Source of the DNA: Paulinella micropora
Lineage: Eukaryota; Cercozoa; Imbricatea; Euglyphida
Direction of reading: 5' to 3'
NCBI GenBank assembly: GCA_009731375.1
Contig: BJOX01000099.1
Coordinates: forward strand, 411,802 to 475,801
DNA length: 64,000 nt
Positions 1-12,493 of this stretch are shown piece by piece. The notes beneath the pieces are model-generated. The model was not told the origin of the DNA, searched no databases, and saw only the letters and a program-made list of their open reading frames with translations. The translations under genes and the position numbers were made by a program. How positions within the stretch are numbered: the first letter of the stretch is position 1; each line of letters opens with the position of its first letter.

Positions 1-53
<53 letters not shown>
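1..53. repeat. (TAA)n microsatellite
   Basis: Uninterrupted AAT/TAA trinucleotide run at the window edge. It flanks the SINE-like repeat at 54-196, and the same motif resumes on the other side at about 194-328. Confidence 0.95.
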
Positions 54-318
<265 letters not shown>

Positions 319-328
319 GAAGAAGAAG

Positions 329-1039
329 GAGATCAAAGGGGGAATCGTACTACAGCACCACGTTGCTTGTATTTTTTATTAATAGTACGTTTGTTCTTGA
401 CATACTGCCGAGAAGAAAAAAAAAAAAAAGAGATAATAAGTTGAGGGGAAGGAGTTCAAAAATCTACAAGAATAGCTGGAGAATCCGCTTTGACGTGCCG
501 TATGATGATATATTTATCGTCTTTTAGCGTCTATCCGTGGGTCGATGCGCTGTGTGGCATGACTCCATAGCGCATACTATTTGCAGAAAGAAATCAGAAG
601 GTGTATGACGAAAATGCTATTTCCGCCATAAAATCGGGTGGGGGTACTGCAGGCATCACCCCCCGGATAGCAGGTAAAAAGTACATTTTCCTGGTGACAG
701 GTGCACCAGCTTGTTTTTCAGTATTATTTGTCCGGATTGGACCTGATGCCATTTCAAGTTTATTCCTGGTCTGTTGCAGTTTTCCTTTTTGGCTTCACTG
801 AGCTAATATAACGAGACATCATTCTCATCTTTTGATGACTGTGTTTGGTTGTATTACCGACTTTTTACGAGCTATCGTTGGGCGCATTACATCTTTTTAC
901 TGCGTCATAAGTTAAGGTTGGCAGCGTGACACAAAGTTAGTATGAAGTTGAAGTTACTACGATGCATTTAGTCGATAGGACTGCTCCGTTAATTTCTGAA
1001 TAGTGCTACATATATTTACACGTGCCATCATATCTGCGA
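329..1039. other. No gene recognised
   Basis: Mixed-composition sequence between (AAT)n and the interspersed repeat at 1040. Short open frames exist (for example 601-801), but none shows splice-phase consistency or family resemblance. I see nothing to annotate. Confidence 0.5.
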
Positions 1040-1375
1040 GGGTAGTAGCATACAATAAGGTAGATGGGGCCGTTATTCCGGGTAGTAAATAGGGGGAGCA
1101 CTGATGGACAATTTTATTAATAATAGTATTAATATTAATATTTAGTCATACCGGCCCACCCCAAGGACAATTACCTATTTTATCTACTAATATATCAGTG
1201 TCTATGTGTAACGGTGAATTCAAGCTTTGGCGGTCTGGGGTTGGGGCACTTAGTGACGTGTCAGTAATTTTTTTAATCTCTTAAGTAAAAGTTAAGTCTG
1301 AACCCTCTTGTCTAGTGCCCTCACCATATCCTCCGCGTGATTTGATGACGCAAACACTCAGGCTGTTTTATCAAG
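1040..1375 (-). repeat. Interspersed repeat R, uninterrupted copy
   Basis: The reverse complement aligns with two separated segments, about 31480-31725 and 40510-40640, which flank the copia element. Shared landmarks are GGTGGGCCGGTATGACTAAAT, ACGGCCCCATCTACCTTAT and GAATTCACCGTTACAC. This copy is therefore the paralogous empty site for the retrotransposon insertion. Family unknown. AT-rich, with no ORF of note. Confidence 0.75.
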
Positions 1376-1906
1376 TTTAATAATAGTTGATTGTACTCAT
1401 TTCAGTCAGTGCCACTCATAGAGCAGCAGCTAAGAGCCGAGACTCAGCCTGACGGTGGGATGCAGAACATGATCACGGCGACCAAACTTGATTTTGTAAC
1501 CGCAATTATTTCACATAATCAAAGTCAAATCGGATCAGGAATTTTATGCCAAGTGGACTAGTCTATGAATAACTCTTCATTCAAATATTAATACTAACTA
1601 AGTATTATAATACAACCTGGAATAAAAGTCTTATTAGATTATTTAATCAAGGCTATCCTATTCCACATTACTATTAGTGTACTATGATACCGTCTGTCAC
1701 ATTGAAGTTAATAACTTTTGAAGGAAAAATCTTTTGTCATTGCGAATGCCTTGTAATTATATAACAGTGCTTGGTTACTGAAATAACTTTTGAAGGGAAA
1801 ATCTATTTGTCACAGTCACGGCATATGCTTCATGTTTGTATAATAAAATATAAAGTATATCTAGTGTTCAACTTGTTTGATGTTTTGCACATATGTGTGC
1901 TCGCAA
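1376..1906. other. AT-rich spacer with a short direct repeat
   Basis: No coding signal seen. A segment of about 30 bp (AATAACTTTTGAAGG followed by AAAATCT) occurs at about 1709 and again at about 1778, which suggests a local 70 bp duplication. It lies downstream of the minus-strand gene ending at 1907, so part may be its 3' UTR. Confidence 0.4.
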
Positions 1907-2049
1907 TCAGGCGCCGGCCCTCCTTGAAGCAGAGATTGGCGCGCCTGGAAAAAGCAAGTATGTATGTATGTCTATGCACACATCTTCTGCCTCTTGCGTC
2001 TTTCGTTTCCCTCTCTCACTGCATCTTGTGCCCCCCCATATTATTACTA

Positions 2050-2097
<48 letters not shown>

Positions 2098-2272
2098 CAG
2101 GGAGTACATAGGCCATCGGTCCCTTTCCATGGGCTGATTGGTATAAAGCTCCTAGAGTAATGTTCTATGCCGTCACTTCCTTTATTCCACCGATTGGTGT
2201 GGAGACTTTCCTTATGGAATGGAGGATTGGATGCACATGGCCTTTTGGCTCAGCAATTGGCAGGAGATACAC

Positions 2273-2315
<43 letters not shown>

Positions 2316-2799
2316 AATGGAGGCACATGTCCAGGATCTGGATCTGATGCTATAGTCTGAGGAAGCCTACTATTATTATTATTATTATTATTATTCAGCC
2401 CAATGGCCTCAAGGCGTTAAACTGTGACGCCAACTCATAACCCTTTGGTGGTAGATGCTGGGGAGGGTCGTTGCGCGCGTAAAAGATCTTAAACTCCGCA
2501 TATGCTGGTTGATAGCCCAGGACCCAGCAGACACCAGATTGTTATGGGTGGGGTTTCGAGGCAGCTCTAGCAACCGCGCTTGGTGTATGCACTTGCACAT
2601 TCGGTGACGTCTTGCAAGAGGTTGCTGGGACTGCGGAATAACCTCGGCTTAGTGCAGTCTTGCCCTCAGGAGCTCCATCGGTGGCCCCGATCATCAGGCG
2701 AGAGACTGACACGGGGGGGTGGAGGACCTCGAACAAGGGTATTGGAGGCTTATGTCCGTTGAGGATATGCCATTAGCTGCATCAGTACGCCTCAGATAT

Positions 2800-2841
<42 letters not shown>

Positions 2842-5061
2842 ACAAGCTTACCAGGTAACTGGAGCTGCTCCGCAAGCGCGAAGTGATACTCGATCGCTTC
2901 TTGTTCGCTCTTGATCGCCAAACTGACAGTCAGACCTATGAAACGGACACAATTGTATATGCAAGAATTTGAATAGGTAGGTGGAAAATTATGAAGTAGT
3001 AGTGGTAGCAGCAGCGCCACGCTTGCTTGAAGCACGACACGGCACAGTCACAAAAGGGACCTAGTTGAGCCAGTTTCGAGGAGAGCTGCACCTCCAGACT
3101 CTCTACCAATTTCAGCTGGAAAACACACACGTACATTAGATAGATGGAAACACACCTGCACACATACCCCCCCCCCCCCCCCCCCCCCGGGNNNNNNNNN
3201 NCCCCCCCGGGCCGGTGGAACGATTTCCACCAATACCAGCTGGAATATATACTATGTTATGCACTTTCCCCGTTTCCTTTCGATACTTCACTAGTCACAG
3301 TTTCAAGACAAATAACACACATACCCCCCTTCACAATACTACATATGGACTATGATGCATGTACGTGAGATGAGATTGAGATTTGAACGGATTGAAGATG
3401 AGAGCGAGAAACCTCAGCTTCTTCTTGTTGATTCGAATCCTGCTGCTTATCCTTCTTCGCAGTCTCGCTGCCGATATTTTTGGCATTCGCAGGAGAAACG
3501 GTCAGACGATGCACAAAACAGGCCCCGAGGGCAAACCGCAACTCCAGCTCTACTAAAACATAGCCCAGCAAGTCTAAACTGCGCACAATGTCCGACAGGC
3601 CTTCCATGTGCTTGCACGAGTGTGCCAGCTCCGTTGCCGCTTTGTCCCCTTCGGATGCGGACAAAAGAGGCAAGGGGAAGCGTCCGGCCTGGGAAAATCG
3701 TCGCAGCAGCTCGTCGAGGCTGGGCGTGGTGGGGGAGAAAGGAGAGGTGGAGGGAGAGGAGAGAGAAGTCGAGTTGGGAGAGCGAGAGTGTGGCCGTGTC
3801 TTGCCGCGCTTGCGCCCACTTGCACGCGCTGCTTTCCGGTTATGGTTATAGTTGACAGCTGGTTGGTCCTGATCGCACGGGTTGGTTTCACTGCCCGCAC
3901 TGTCCTGACGCGCGCCCGGTCCGAAGTCCTCAATAGCCTCCCGGTCTAGCAACAGCGTGTAGATATAGTAAGTGTGCTGGCTGCCGGTTTGGCTTTTTTG
4001 CCGGGAGGGGCGCGCGGACCGGCCATGGTGTGCGCGTTGCCCATTGTGCTTGCCGTTGGGAGGGGAGCGCCGGCTTTTCTTGCCTTTGTGCTTGCCTTTC
4101 GGCTTGGTTTTGCTAGCAGCCCTGCCTTGCGTGTCCTCTGCGAGCGGTGAGGTTGAGGTGACGGGCATTTTTGCCACATCGTGGTGGGAGCTGCTGGCAC
4201 CGCTGGCCACAGATTTCTCCGTGATAGAAGCGTCGACCCGCTCTTCGCACGCCACCGCCAAAGTTGTACCGTCCTCTCCCTCCACACAACTTGCGGCACC
4301 TATACCGAAGCCCAACCGTTTCTTGACCAGGCTCGGACGCTCCTCCTCACTATCATCATCGGGGTAATGGAGCGCGCGGGCTGGCTGCGTGGAGGACCGG
4401 CCGGAGCCGGGCAGGGCCTTGTGCGCCATGCACAATGGGGTGACCGTTTCGGTGTCTGGTGGGGCCTGCGCGGAGTGCGGCGCTGCCATGGAGTGAGTGG
4501 AGGAAGGAAAGTGGGAAGAGGCGTAGGGGGAAACATTCTCCTTGCCTCTGGGCCGTGTCCCGGCCTATCCAACATTGGACACACATGACAGAACGTACTG
4601 CTATACTCTGCATCGAGGTTGCAACCCCCCCAACACACGCATAAACACACACGACCTGCTTATGGTCAGGAGTGGCTGCATCGGCCTGGTCTTTGCCGGC
4701 GCACACGCAAGCAGGCAGCTGTTGCTTGTCCCGTTTGCGGCGCTCGGGCTGACCAGCACAAATATGCATACACACACACACACACACGTAAATCATGCAA
4801 AAGGGTGTTTAAACATAAAAAATAATAAAGGCGCGGGGAGGAAGAGAGAGAGGGGGGGGGGAGGGCCGGAAGGGTCAAACAAATACAAATAATGATGATA
4901 AGATAAATGTGGTGTGTGTACCGTGTGCTCTGTCTTATCCGCAGCAATACGGGCCGGTGAAGCCTCTTGGTCCAATTCTTTGGTCTGTTTTTCTGGTTTG
5001 TGGTGCTGCGGCTTGCGGCGACGCTTTAGGTGGGGAATGATGGGCGAATTGCGAACCTGAA

Positions 5062-5093
<32 letters not shown>

Positions 5094-5184
5094 AGAGGGA
5101 GATAGAATAGGAATGTGAGTGTGTTTATGAGAGAGAGAGAGAGAGAGAGAGGGAGGGAGGTAGGGAGGGAGGGAGGTAGGGAGG

Positions 5185-5271
<87 letters not shown>

Positions 5272-5362
5272 AGAGAGAGAAAGAGGGAGAGAGAGAAAGA
5301 GGGAGAGAGAGAAAGAGGGAGAGAGAATAGGAATGTGAGAGTGTTTATGAGAGAGGGGGGGT

Positions 5363-5401
<39 letters not shown>

Positions 5402-6206
5402 ATACTTGGCTGGCCAAGCTGGGCTGGTCCTCCCCCCGCTCAGGAGAGGCCACCTAAACCGCAACACAACCCAAACCATGGATGTTTGTATATCAGTATG
5501 AGTTGTTGAGAGAACCGTACCACCAGCCCAACCATGCGGAAGGGGGGAAAAGGGAGGGATATTTTCAAAAGCATATTTGAAAACATATGTCTAGAAATGT
5601 GGAAGGGGAGGAATAGGTTTGAAGCATAGTATGTATTCTATATGCATGAAGAAGAAAAGGACGAAAGCAAACACACAGACACGCATATTGATGTATTGAT
5701 ATATGCACACGTACGTCAAGAGAAGGGCGGGGTGGCGAAGGAAACTGCGCTCCGTACTTAGCGGCTAATGCGGCGATCTCTACCAGATACAAGAAAGAAA
5801 GAAAGAAGTGTAGAAACACACACACACACACACACGCACGAACAAACAAATAATCCCATGAATAGAAATAGTCAATAATAAATATATATGTAACAAGGGA
5901 CCTTCCGCGCTTAAGGCTGCGGGCGCATCCAGTTCCAAGTCGTCTCGCTGGCCAGACACACACAATCGATAGATAGGTTTGATTGAAAAATTCATACATG
6001 AGTCAGGAAGGTGTGTGTGTGTGGTGGTGGTGTGAGTGTGTGTAGGGGGGGGGAGAATAGGAGAAAGAGAGAGAGATACATACATACATACACAAAGATG
6101 CAGGAGGTAGCTTGTGTAGAAGTATTCACAGCGAAGACCTGGCCGGCCTTGTTGCCTCTTTGCCCTTTCCCGTTAGGCCGGACCTTTTCGAAGCTGGACG
6201 GGTCTG

Positions 6207-6261
<55 letters not shown>

Positions 6262-6471
6262 CATATGTATATACATCTACATCTACATCTACATCTACAT
6301 CTAACGGGCCGCAGCTTGGTCAGTTATTCTGCGAGGGAGTTTATACAAATACATATACAAATAGATATAGATATACCGGGCCGCAGTTTGGTCAATCGCT
6401 CGGCGAGGGATTTGCTGCTTTCCGCTACGTCTTGCTTGACGATCTCCTCTTCGCTGATCCAGACCTATTGG

Positions 6472-6508
<37 letters not shown>

Positions 6509-6635
6509 GGCGAGAGAGAGATAGTTTTGTTCAGTGAGGAGTATAATCAATACAAATAACCACGAGCAAGGAGGAGAAGAAGAAGAAAAAGAAAGAGCAG
6601 GTTTTGTTGTTCATCCGGGAATATGATTTTGTAGG

Positions 6636-6692
<57 letters not shown>

Positions 6693-6740
6693 ATATATAT
6701 ATATATATCTACCTATCTATCTATCTATCTATCTATCTAC

Positions 6741-6780
<40 letters not shown>

Positions 6781-7779
6781 ATAGAAAAATTGAGAGATAC
6801 TGCATACATACATAGATACATACCTCGCTGGGTGCGGCCAGCAGGTCGTCGAGGGGGGAGAAACAGAGAGATACCACATACATACATACACATACATACA
6901 TACATACATAGATACCTCGCTGGGTGCGGCCAGCAGGTCGTCGTCGAGGGGGGAGAGAGAAACAGAGAGATACCACATACATACATACATACATACATAC
7001 ATAGATACCTCGCTGGGTGCGGCCAGCAGGTCGTCGTCGAGGGGGGAGATGCGACCGGGCCAGGCTTTGGTCTTTAAACTCTACATGATGATGATGATGA
7101 TGGTGGTGGTGGTGATGGTGATGACGATGATGATGCGAATTCTTGGCCCAAATCTATGTGTGGAGCGTATCATGTGGTTGTTGTTGGTGTTGTTGTTGAT
7201 GATGATAACAATAACAGTATGTATGTATGTTTTGCGTTCATGCGTGCACGTGTATGTGTGGACATTCATGTGTGTATTCGCATGTATGTGTGCCCAGCTC
7301 TCAAATGGCGCGTTCATTCTCTGAGGAAGGAAGGATGTGACATGACCAATCTTCTCTTAATTTGTACAAAAGCGTGTCTAGTAAATGTGTTTTCTTTCTT
7401 TTAATTTTCCTCAGTGTGTTGAAGAAACAACCTTGAATCCATCTTCCTCATCTGTGGGCTATTCTCTTTTGTCAGTGTCGCAAAACAGCCTTGAAGCCAT
7501 CTTCGTGCTCATGCGTGGCAGGGACGCCAATATTCTCTCAATTCGTACAAACGTGTGTGGTAAATGTGTTTTTGTTGACTCCTATTCTCTTTCCTCAGTG
7601 TGTTGCAAAACAACCTTGAAGCCATCTTCGTCATCTGTGGCAGGGACGCTGCAGGTCACCTACATACGTAAATACACGCATAAATACATACATACTTACA
7701 TACAAGATACATATACCAAGGCAGGAATGCCAGCGCTCCCGGAGGGCTTCGGTTGGACGTTAGCCATGTCGTCGCCCTC
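1907..7779 (-). CDS. Multi-exon gene, unknown function (basic, disordered, C-terminal helix-rich)
   Basis: I do not recognise this protein. Exons in transcript order (minus strand) are 7779-7717, 7659-7615, 7071-7009, 6464-6377, 6203-6139, 5947-5902, 5779-5715, 5453-5406, 5056-4922, 4748-4656, 4540-3413, 3115-3061, 2935-2852 and 1944-1907. Each has AG/GT borders and the phases agree throughout, giving about 670 residues with a TGA stop at 1907-1909; the last exon is the least certain. The start codon is not found, so upstream exons are probably missing. Visible features: a hydrophobic-acidic stretch EEIAALAAKYGAQF that faintly recalls a SURP motif (not claimed), Lys/Arg-rich clusters (KRRRKPQHHK, GKHKGKKSRR), Ser/Pro-rich low complexity, and a C-terminal heptad-like region (about VESLEVQLSSKLAQL). 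Basic clusters suggest nuclear or nucleic-acid association, as inference only. Introns are packed with GA, ATAG and GTAT repeats and decoy exon edges. Confidence 0.7.
2170..2397. repeat. (ATT)n tracts with a degenerate A-repeat fragment
   Basis: Three (ATT)n runs (about 2274-2313, 2371-2393, and one earlier at 2055-2097) bracket a fragment around 2314-2345. That fragment resembles the TGGAGGCACATGTGCAG stretch of repeat A but is diverged. It lies in the last intron of the minus-strand gene. Confidence 0.55.
2398..2803 (-). mobile_element. Interspersed repeat B, full copy B1
   Basis: About 406 bp, nearly identical to the reverse complement of 57263-57668; the only clear difference by eye is a 3 bp indel in the CCTCCCC/CCTCCTCCCC stretch. 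Flanked by (ATT)n on both sides. No tRNA-like boxes and no RT motif seen. A frame of about 64 codons is present in all copies, but the pattern in the diverged copy at 29189 is mostly C-to-T changes, so coding is doubtful. Confidence 0.85.
5059..5398. repeat. (GA)n / (GGGA)n polypurine tract
   Basis: Polypurine on the plus strand, so polypyrimidine on the sense strand of the host minus-strand gene, between its exons at 5406-5453 and 4922-5056. Contains GGGAGGGA and GAAAGAGGGA sub-repeats. Confidence 0.9.
6208..6300. repeat. (AT)n then (CATCTA)n microsatellite
   Basis: An alternating TA run followed by five ACATCT-type units, directly next to the decoy exon edge at 6305-6341. Confidence 0.9.
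6305..6341 (-). pseudogene. Decoy copy of exon 6377-6464, donor side
   Basis: The minus strand reads as a degenerate copy of the last 12-13 codons of the exon at 6377-6464 (SLAE-LTKLRP), with an in-frame TAA in place of the Arg codon. The GT of the donor has become TT, so it can no longer be spliced. Confidence 0.75.
6640..6783. repeat. (CTAT)n / (AT)n microsatellite
   Basis: Tetranucleotide CTAT run interrupted by a TA core at about 6691-6708 and by CTAC variants; intronic. Confidence 0.95.
6824..6957 (-). pseudogene. Two decoy copies of exon 7009-7071, donor side
   Basis: The minus strand at 6824-6862 and 6916-6957 repeats the last 12-14 codons of the true exon (LDDDLLAAPSE; the copy nearer 6824 has lost one Asp codon), each followed by a GTATCTATG donor identical to the real one. 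The copies are about 92 bp apart and separated by CATA repeat. Both donors look usable but no acceptor lies just upstream of them. Confidence 0.85.
7432..7527 (-). pseudogene. Two decoy copies of exon 7615-7659, donor side
   Basis: Copies at about 7432-7462 (EDGFK edge, donor GTTGTTTC) and 7490-7527 (donor GCTGTTTT, i.e. GC rather than GT) repeat the 3' edge and intron start of the real exon, including the downstream GAGAATA context. Period is about 60-125 bp. Confidence 0.75.
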
Positions 7780-7824
7780 CTGAAATAGATAGACAGATAG
7801 ATAGATAGATAGATAGATAGATAG

Positions 7825-7870
7825 CACTCCCGGAGGGCTTCGGTCTAACGTTGGCCATGTCGTCGCCTTC
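7825..7870 (-). pseudogene. Decoy copy of exon 7717-7779, acceptor side
   Basis: The minus strand reads CATATGTCAG then a copy of the first 15 codons of the real exon (EGDDMANV, then a Gln-to-Arg change, then KPSGSA), running into GATA repeat. It carries a 3' splice site upstream of the real one in transcript order. Confidence 0.85.
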
Positions 7871-7876
7871 CTGACA

Positions 7877-8371
7877 TATGTTTGTATGTACATATGTATG
7901 CATGTATGTATGTATCAAGGTCCCTAATCACACAAAAATTGAAGATAGGGTTAGGGTCGGGGTTAGAGTTAGCCCCCCTGACACGAGCTCCTTACCCGAA
8001 CCAAGCACCTGTTTGCTTTTCTCTATCTCTCTCTCTACCAACCAACCAACCAACCAAACCAAACCAAACCAAACCAAACCAAACCAACCCAACCCAAACC
8101 AAACCAAACCAAACCAAACCAAACCATCCCAATCCCATCCCATCCAATGCGATGCAATACCATGCAATCCAATCCAATCCAATCCAATCAATCAATCAAT
8201 CAATCAGTCAATCATCAATCCAACAATCCATCAATCAAGGTATGAATGGATGAATGAATCTGTCTGTTTGTCTATGTATGTATGTATGTATGTATGTATG
8301 TATGCATCTATGTATGTAGATGTATGTATGTATGTAACATAGATGTATGTATGTATCTATCTATGTATCTG

Positions 8372-8434
<63 letters not shown>

Positions 8435-8453
8435 GTCTGTCTACCTACCTATC
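7877..8453. repeat. Mosaic of related short repeats
   Basis: Successive motifs drift into each other: GTAT, then ACCAA/CCAAA (about 8038-8125), CCAAT/CCATC (8126-8165), AATC (8166-8240), GTAT (8275-8330), CTAT (8353-8433) and CTGT/CTAC. No coding signal. Confidence 0.9.
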
Positions 8454-9178
8454 TCTATTTCTTCTCTTTCCTCTTTCTCCTGTACTGCAGCAATGCAAAG
8501 TACTATGCCATGTGCAGTAGTTATTGATTTGCTGTAGTACATTGGTGTGCCTTCGCACCGTACTGCCACTGCAGCAGCAAGTAATTACTTACAGGCTGCA
8601 AAACTATTCTTTGTTAAAACAGTGTTTGCGTAAAAACTATTTGTAAACACAGTTCTCATCGAAGAGGAAAGAACAGAAGAATTTTACAGCGCAGGTTCAA
8701 GCTTTAAGCATTTTTCGATTCACATGAAATGGCTCAAGAGCAAGACAAGGTTCCGTATAGATCGACACATGTAGGAGAACATAAAAGTTGAGCTACCAAC
8801 GTGCAGCAGAAACGTACATGTACTAGAAAGCTTTGCATTTGAATGTAGATTTGAAATAGAGCATTGCAGGGGTCCAGGGACACTACCGTTTCACTCAAGG
8901 ACCGAAGTCTGGCCTCAAAACTTGCCGGCCGCCTCTAAAGATGAGAGAGCTATCCTCTCAAACGCTTTTTTTTGAATTCCAATCATACAACCCAGAAAAA
9001 AACATTGCAACAGGGACTGCAAAGCTATTTTGCCTCTCCTTTTGCCACTCTCCAAAAAATAAATTTGGAAAAGTAACCTGATTTCTTCCGTGAGGGGTGG
9101 CCCGCGTTTCAGGACTAACCAGGAGTCTGGTTTTGTCTGTGGGATTATAGGCTCCGCCCAGGGGACTGCTATCCTTAT

Positions 9179-9180
<2 letters not shown>
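8454..9180. other. No gene recognised
   Basis: Ordinary-looking unique sequence between microsatellites. A minus-strand frame at 8915-9265 is open for about 85 codons outside the (AGT)n run, but has no splice context or recognisable motif. I see nothing else. Confidence 0.4.
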
Positions 9181-9224
<44 letters not shown>

Positions 9225-9253
9225 GCTACTACTACTACTACTACTACTACTAC
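9181..9253. repeat. (ACT)n microsatellite
   Basis: Trinucleotide run directly before the candidate coding segment at 9283. Confidence 0.95.
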
Positions 9254-9282
9254 AGTTTCAGTCAAACAGCTCGAAAACAGCA

Positions 9283-9521
9283 GTGAGACTGCGAGGCGAG
9301 CCGGACCAGTGGTACCACTGCACTATGACGAAAACTCAGAAGAGAAACATACCCGCTGGTGATGAAGGACACACCAAACGAGCTCGTCATGCAGATAAGC
9401 CAGAAGGTGTGGGCCAGAGAAACAGAGTCGCTGGCGATGAAGAATGCACCAAACGAGCGCGTCAGGCAGATAAACCAGAATGCGTTGATAAACAAGCATG
9501 GGTGCACCTCAACGAGAAAGT

Positions 9522-9522
<1 letters not shown>
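9283..9522 (+). CDS. Possible coding fragment with a tandem AGDE-TKRAR-ADKPE repeat
   Basis: The open frame contains two imperfect tandem units of about 25 residues: AGDEGHTKRARHADKPEGV and AGDEECTKRARQADKPECV, at about 9354-9428 and 9429-9494. KRAR resembles a nuclear localisation patch. The frame then runs into (CT)n and (CTAT)n, with a possible GT donor at about 9521 (GAGAAA/GTCTCT). An alternative +1 frame is also open across the repeat, so the frame is not settled. No neighbour exons were found; unrecognised family. Confidence 0.3.
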
Positions 9523-9526
<4 letters not shown>

Positions 9527-9562
<36 letters not shown>

Positions 9563-9620
9563 ATCTATCTATCTATCTATCTATCTACCTACCTACCTAC
9601 CTACCTACCTACCTACCTAC

Positions 9621-9688
<68 letters not shown>

Positions 9689-9745
9689 TNNNNNNNNNNC
9701 TCTCTATCTATCTATCCATCTATCTATCCATCTATCTATCCATCC

Positions 9746-9824
<79 letters not shown>

Positions 9825-9856
9825 ATCTATCTATCTATCTATCTATCTATCGATCG

Positions 9857-9895
<39 letters not shown>

Positions 9896-10021
9896 AATCA
9901 ATCTATCAATATCTATATCAATATCAATATCTATATCTATATCTATATCTATATCTATATCTATATCTATATCTATCTATATATCAATATCTATCTATCT
10001 ATATCTATCTATATCTATCTA

Positions 10022-10071
<50 letters not shown>

Positions 10072-10075
10072 ATGC
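9527..10075. repeat. (CT)n, (CTAC)n, (CTAT)n and (CTATAT)n block
   Basis: Continuous tetranucleotide array with a 10-N gap at 9690-9699. Long reading frames through it encode only Ser-Ile-Tyr-Leu repeats and are not genes. Confidence 0.98.
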
Positions 10076-10790
10076 ATACATGTATACATACATACATACA
10101 TACATACATACATGCGTGCATGCGTACATATGCATACATGAGTTTATATTCAGAAATCATAAAAACCATGCATACATAGTTACTACTAAACATACAAACA
10201 TGCATGCATACACGCATACATACATACATACATACATACATACATGCATACATACATACATACATACGTACATACATACATACATACATACGTACGTACG
10301 TACGTACATATGTACATACATATATACATACATACATACATACATACATACATACATACGTGCATACATACATACATGCATACACATGCATACATACATA
10401 CATACATACATACATACATACATACATACATACATGACACACATAAATACATGCATACATACATAACATAGCAAATACATACATAACGTACATAAAGTAC
10501 ATAACATACATTACATACATACACTATACACTACATACACTACATACACTATACATACATACATACATACATACATACATACATACATACATACATGCAC
10601 TCATGCACGCATGCATACATACGTGCATGCATGTATGCATGCATACATACGTACATGCATATATGCATAATACATACATACATACATACATGCATGCACA
10701 CTTGCATACTTGCATACATACATACATACATACATACATGCATGCATGCATACATACATGCATACATACATAGAAATATACATACATAGA
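10076..10790. repeat. (CATA)n array with CATG/CGTA variants
   Basis: About 700 bp of ACAT tetranucleotides. Open frames in several phases (Tyr-Ile-His-Thr and Met-Tyr-Val-Cys repeats) are artefacts of the period. Confidence 0.98.
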
Positions 10791-10973
10791 GGTAAGAGCA
10801 AGAAGAGAATGTGAGGATACATATGTTTACATAGAGAGAGAGAGAGAAGATAGATAGAGGGGGGGGGGGGTCTAGAGAAGGAGAGAGAGAGAGAGAGAGC
10901 AGAGCAGAGTGAAAGACAAAGTGAATAGGTGTGTGTGAGAGAGGGAGAGCCTAGTACTGGGAGGGAGGGAGGG

Positions 10974-11010
<37 letters not shown>

Positions 11011-11147
11011 TAGATAGTTATAGGTATAAATAGATAGATATGTATGTATATAGGTATGTCTTAATGTGTGAATGTAGGCAGACAGTGCGGTCTCGCGTGC
11101 CATGGCGCATCTGCAGCAAGACCCCTGCTCGTCTCCTGGTGTGTGTA

Positions 11148-11187
<40 letters not shown>

Positions 11188-11211
11188 TGAGAGAGAGAGA
11201 GAGAGTGTGTG

Positions 11212-11268
<57 letters not shown>

Positions 11269-11299
11269 GCAGTGCCTCTGCCTGTGTCTGTCGGTGATG

Positions 11300-11360
<61 letters not shown>

Positions 11361-11437
11361 TCTACACACACACACACATACACACACATACACATAGATA
11401 CATAGATAGGTAGATATATATATATATATATATACAT

Positions 11438-11520
<83 letters not shown>

Positions 11521-11566
11521 TAGAGAGAGAGAGAGATGGATATATATATATAATATATATATATAC

Positions 11567-11628
<62 letters not shown>

Positions 11629-11660
11629 GGAGAGGGAGACCTTGACGAATTACAGCAATC
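10791..11660. repeat. (GA)n, (GATA)n, (CTAT)n, (CT)n and (TA)n cluster
   Basis: Dense dinucleotide and tetranucleotide repeats. One segment of ordinary composition, about 11084-11138, has AG and GT borders and is open in one phase (CRVPWRIC-like reading in the plus strand). I could not connect it in frame to the gene starting at 12494 and do not call it an exon. Confidence 0.85.

Positions 11661-12493
<833 letters not shown>

Noticed and set aside
5715-5779. SURP domain in the unknown minus-strand gene
   Set aside because: Only about 12 residues resemble the motif; the rest of the domain is absent.
7946-7972. Telomere-like GGGTTAGGGTCGGGGTTAG sequence
   Set aside because: Only about three degenerate units; too short and imperfect to call a telomeric or interstitial telomere array.
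9359-10466. Open frames of 260-320 codons with Ser-Ile-Tyr-Leu and Tyr-Ile-His-Thr repeats
   Set aside because: Translation of (CTAT)n and (CATA)n; only the first 80 codons have ordinary composition and are listed separately.
11084-11138. CRVPWRICSKTPARLL reading as a kinase N-terminal exon
   Set aside because: Suggestive of a galacturonokinase-like PYRIC segment, but no in-phase connection to 12494 was found and it lies in dense repeats.
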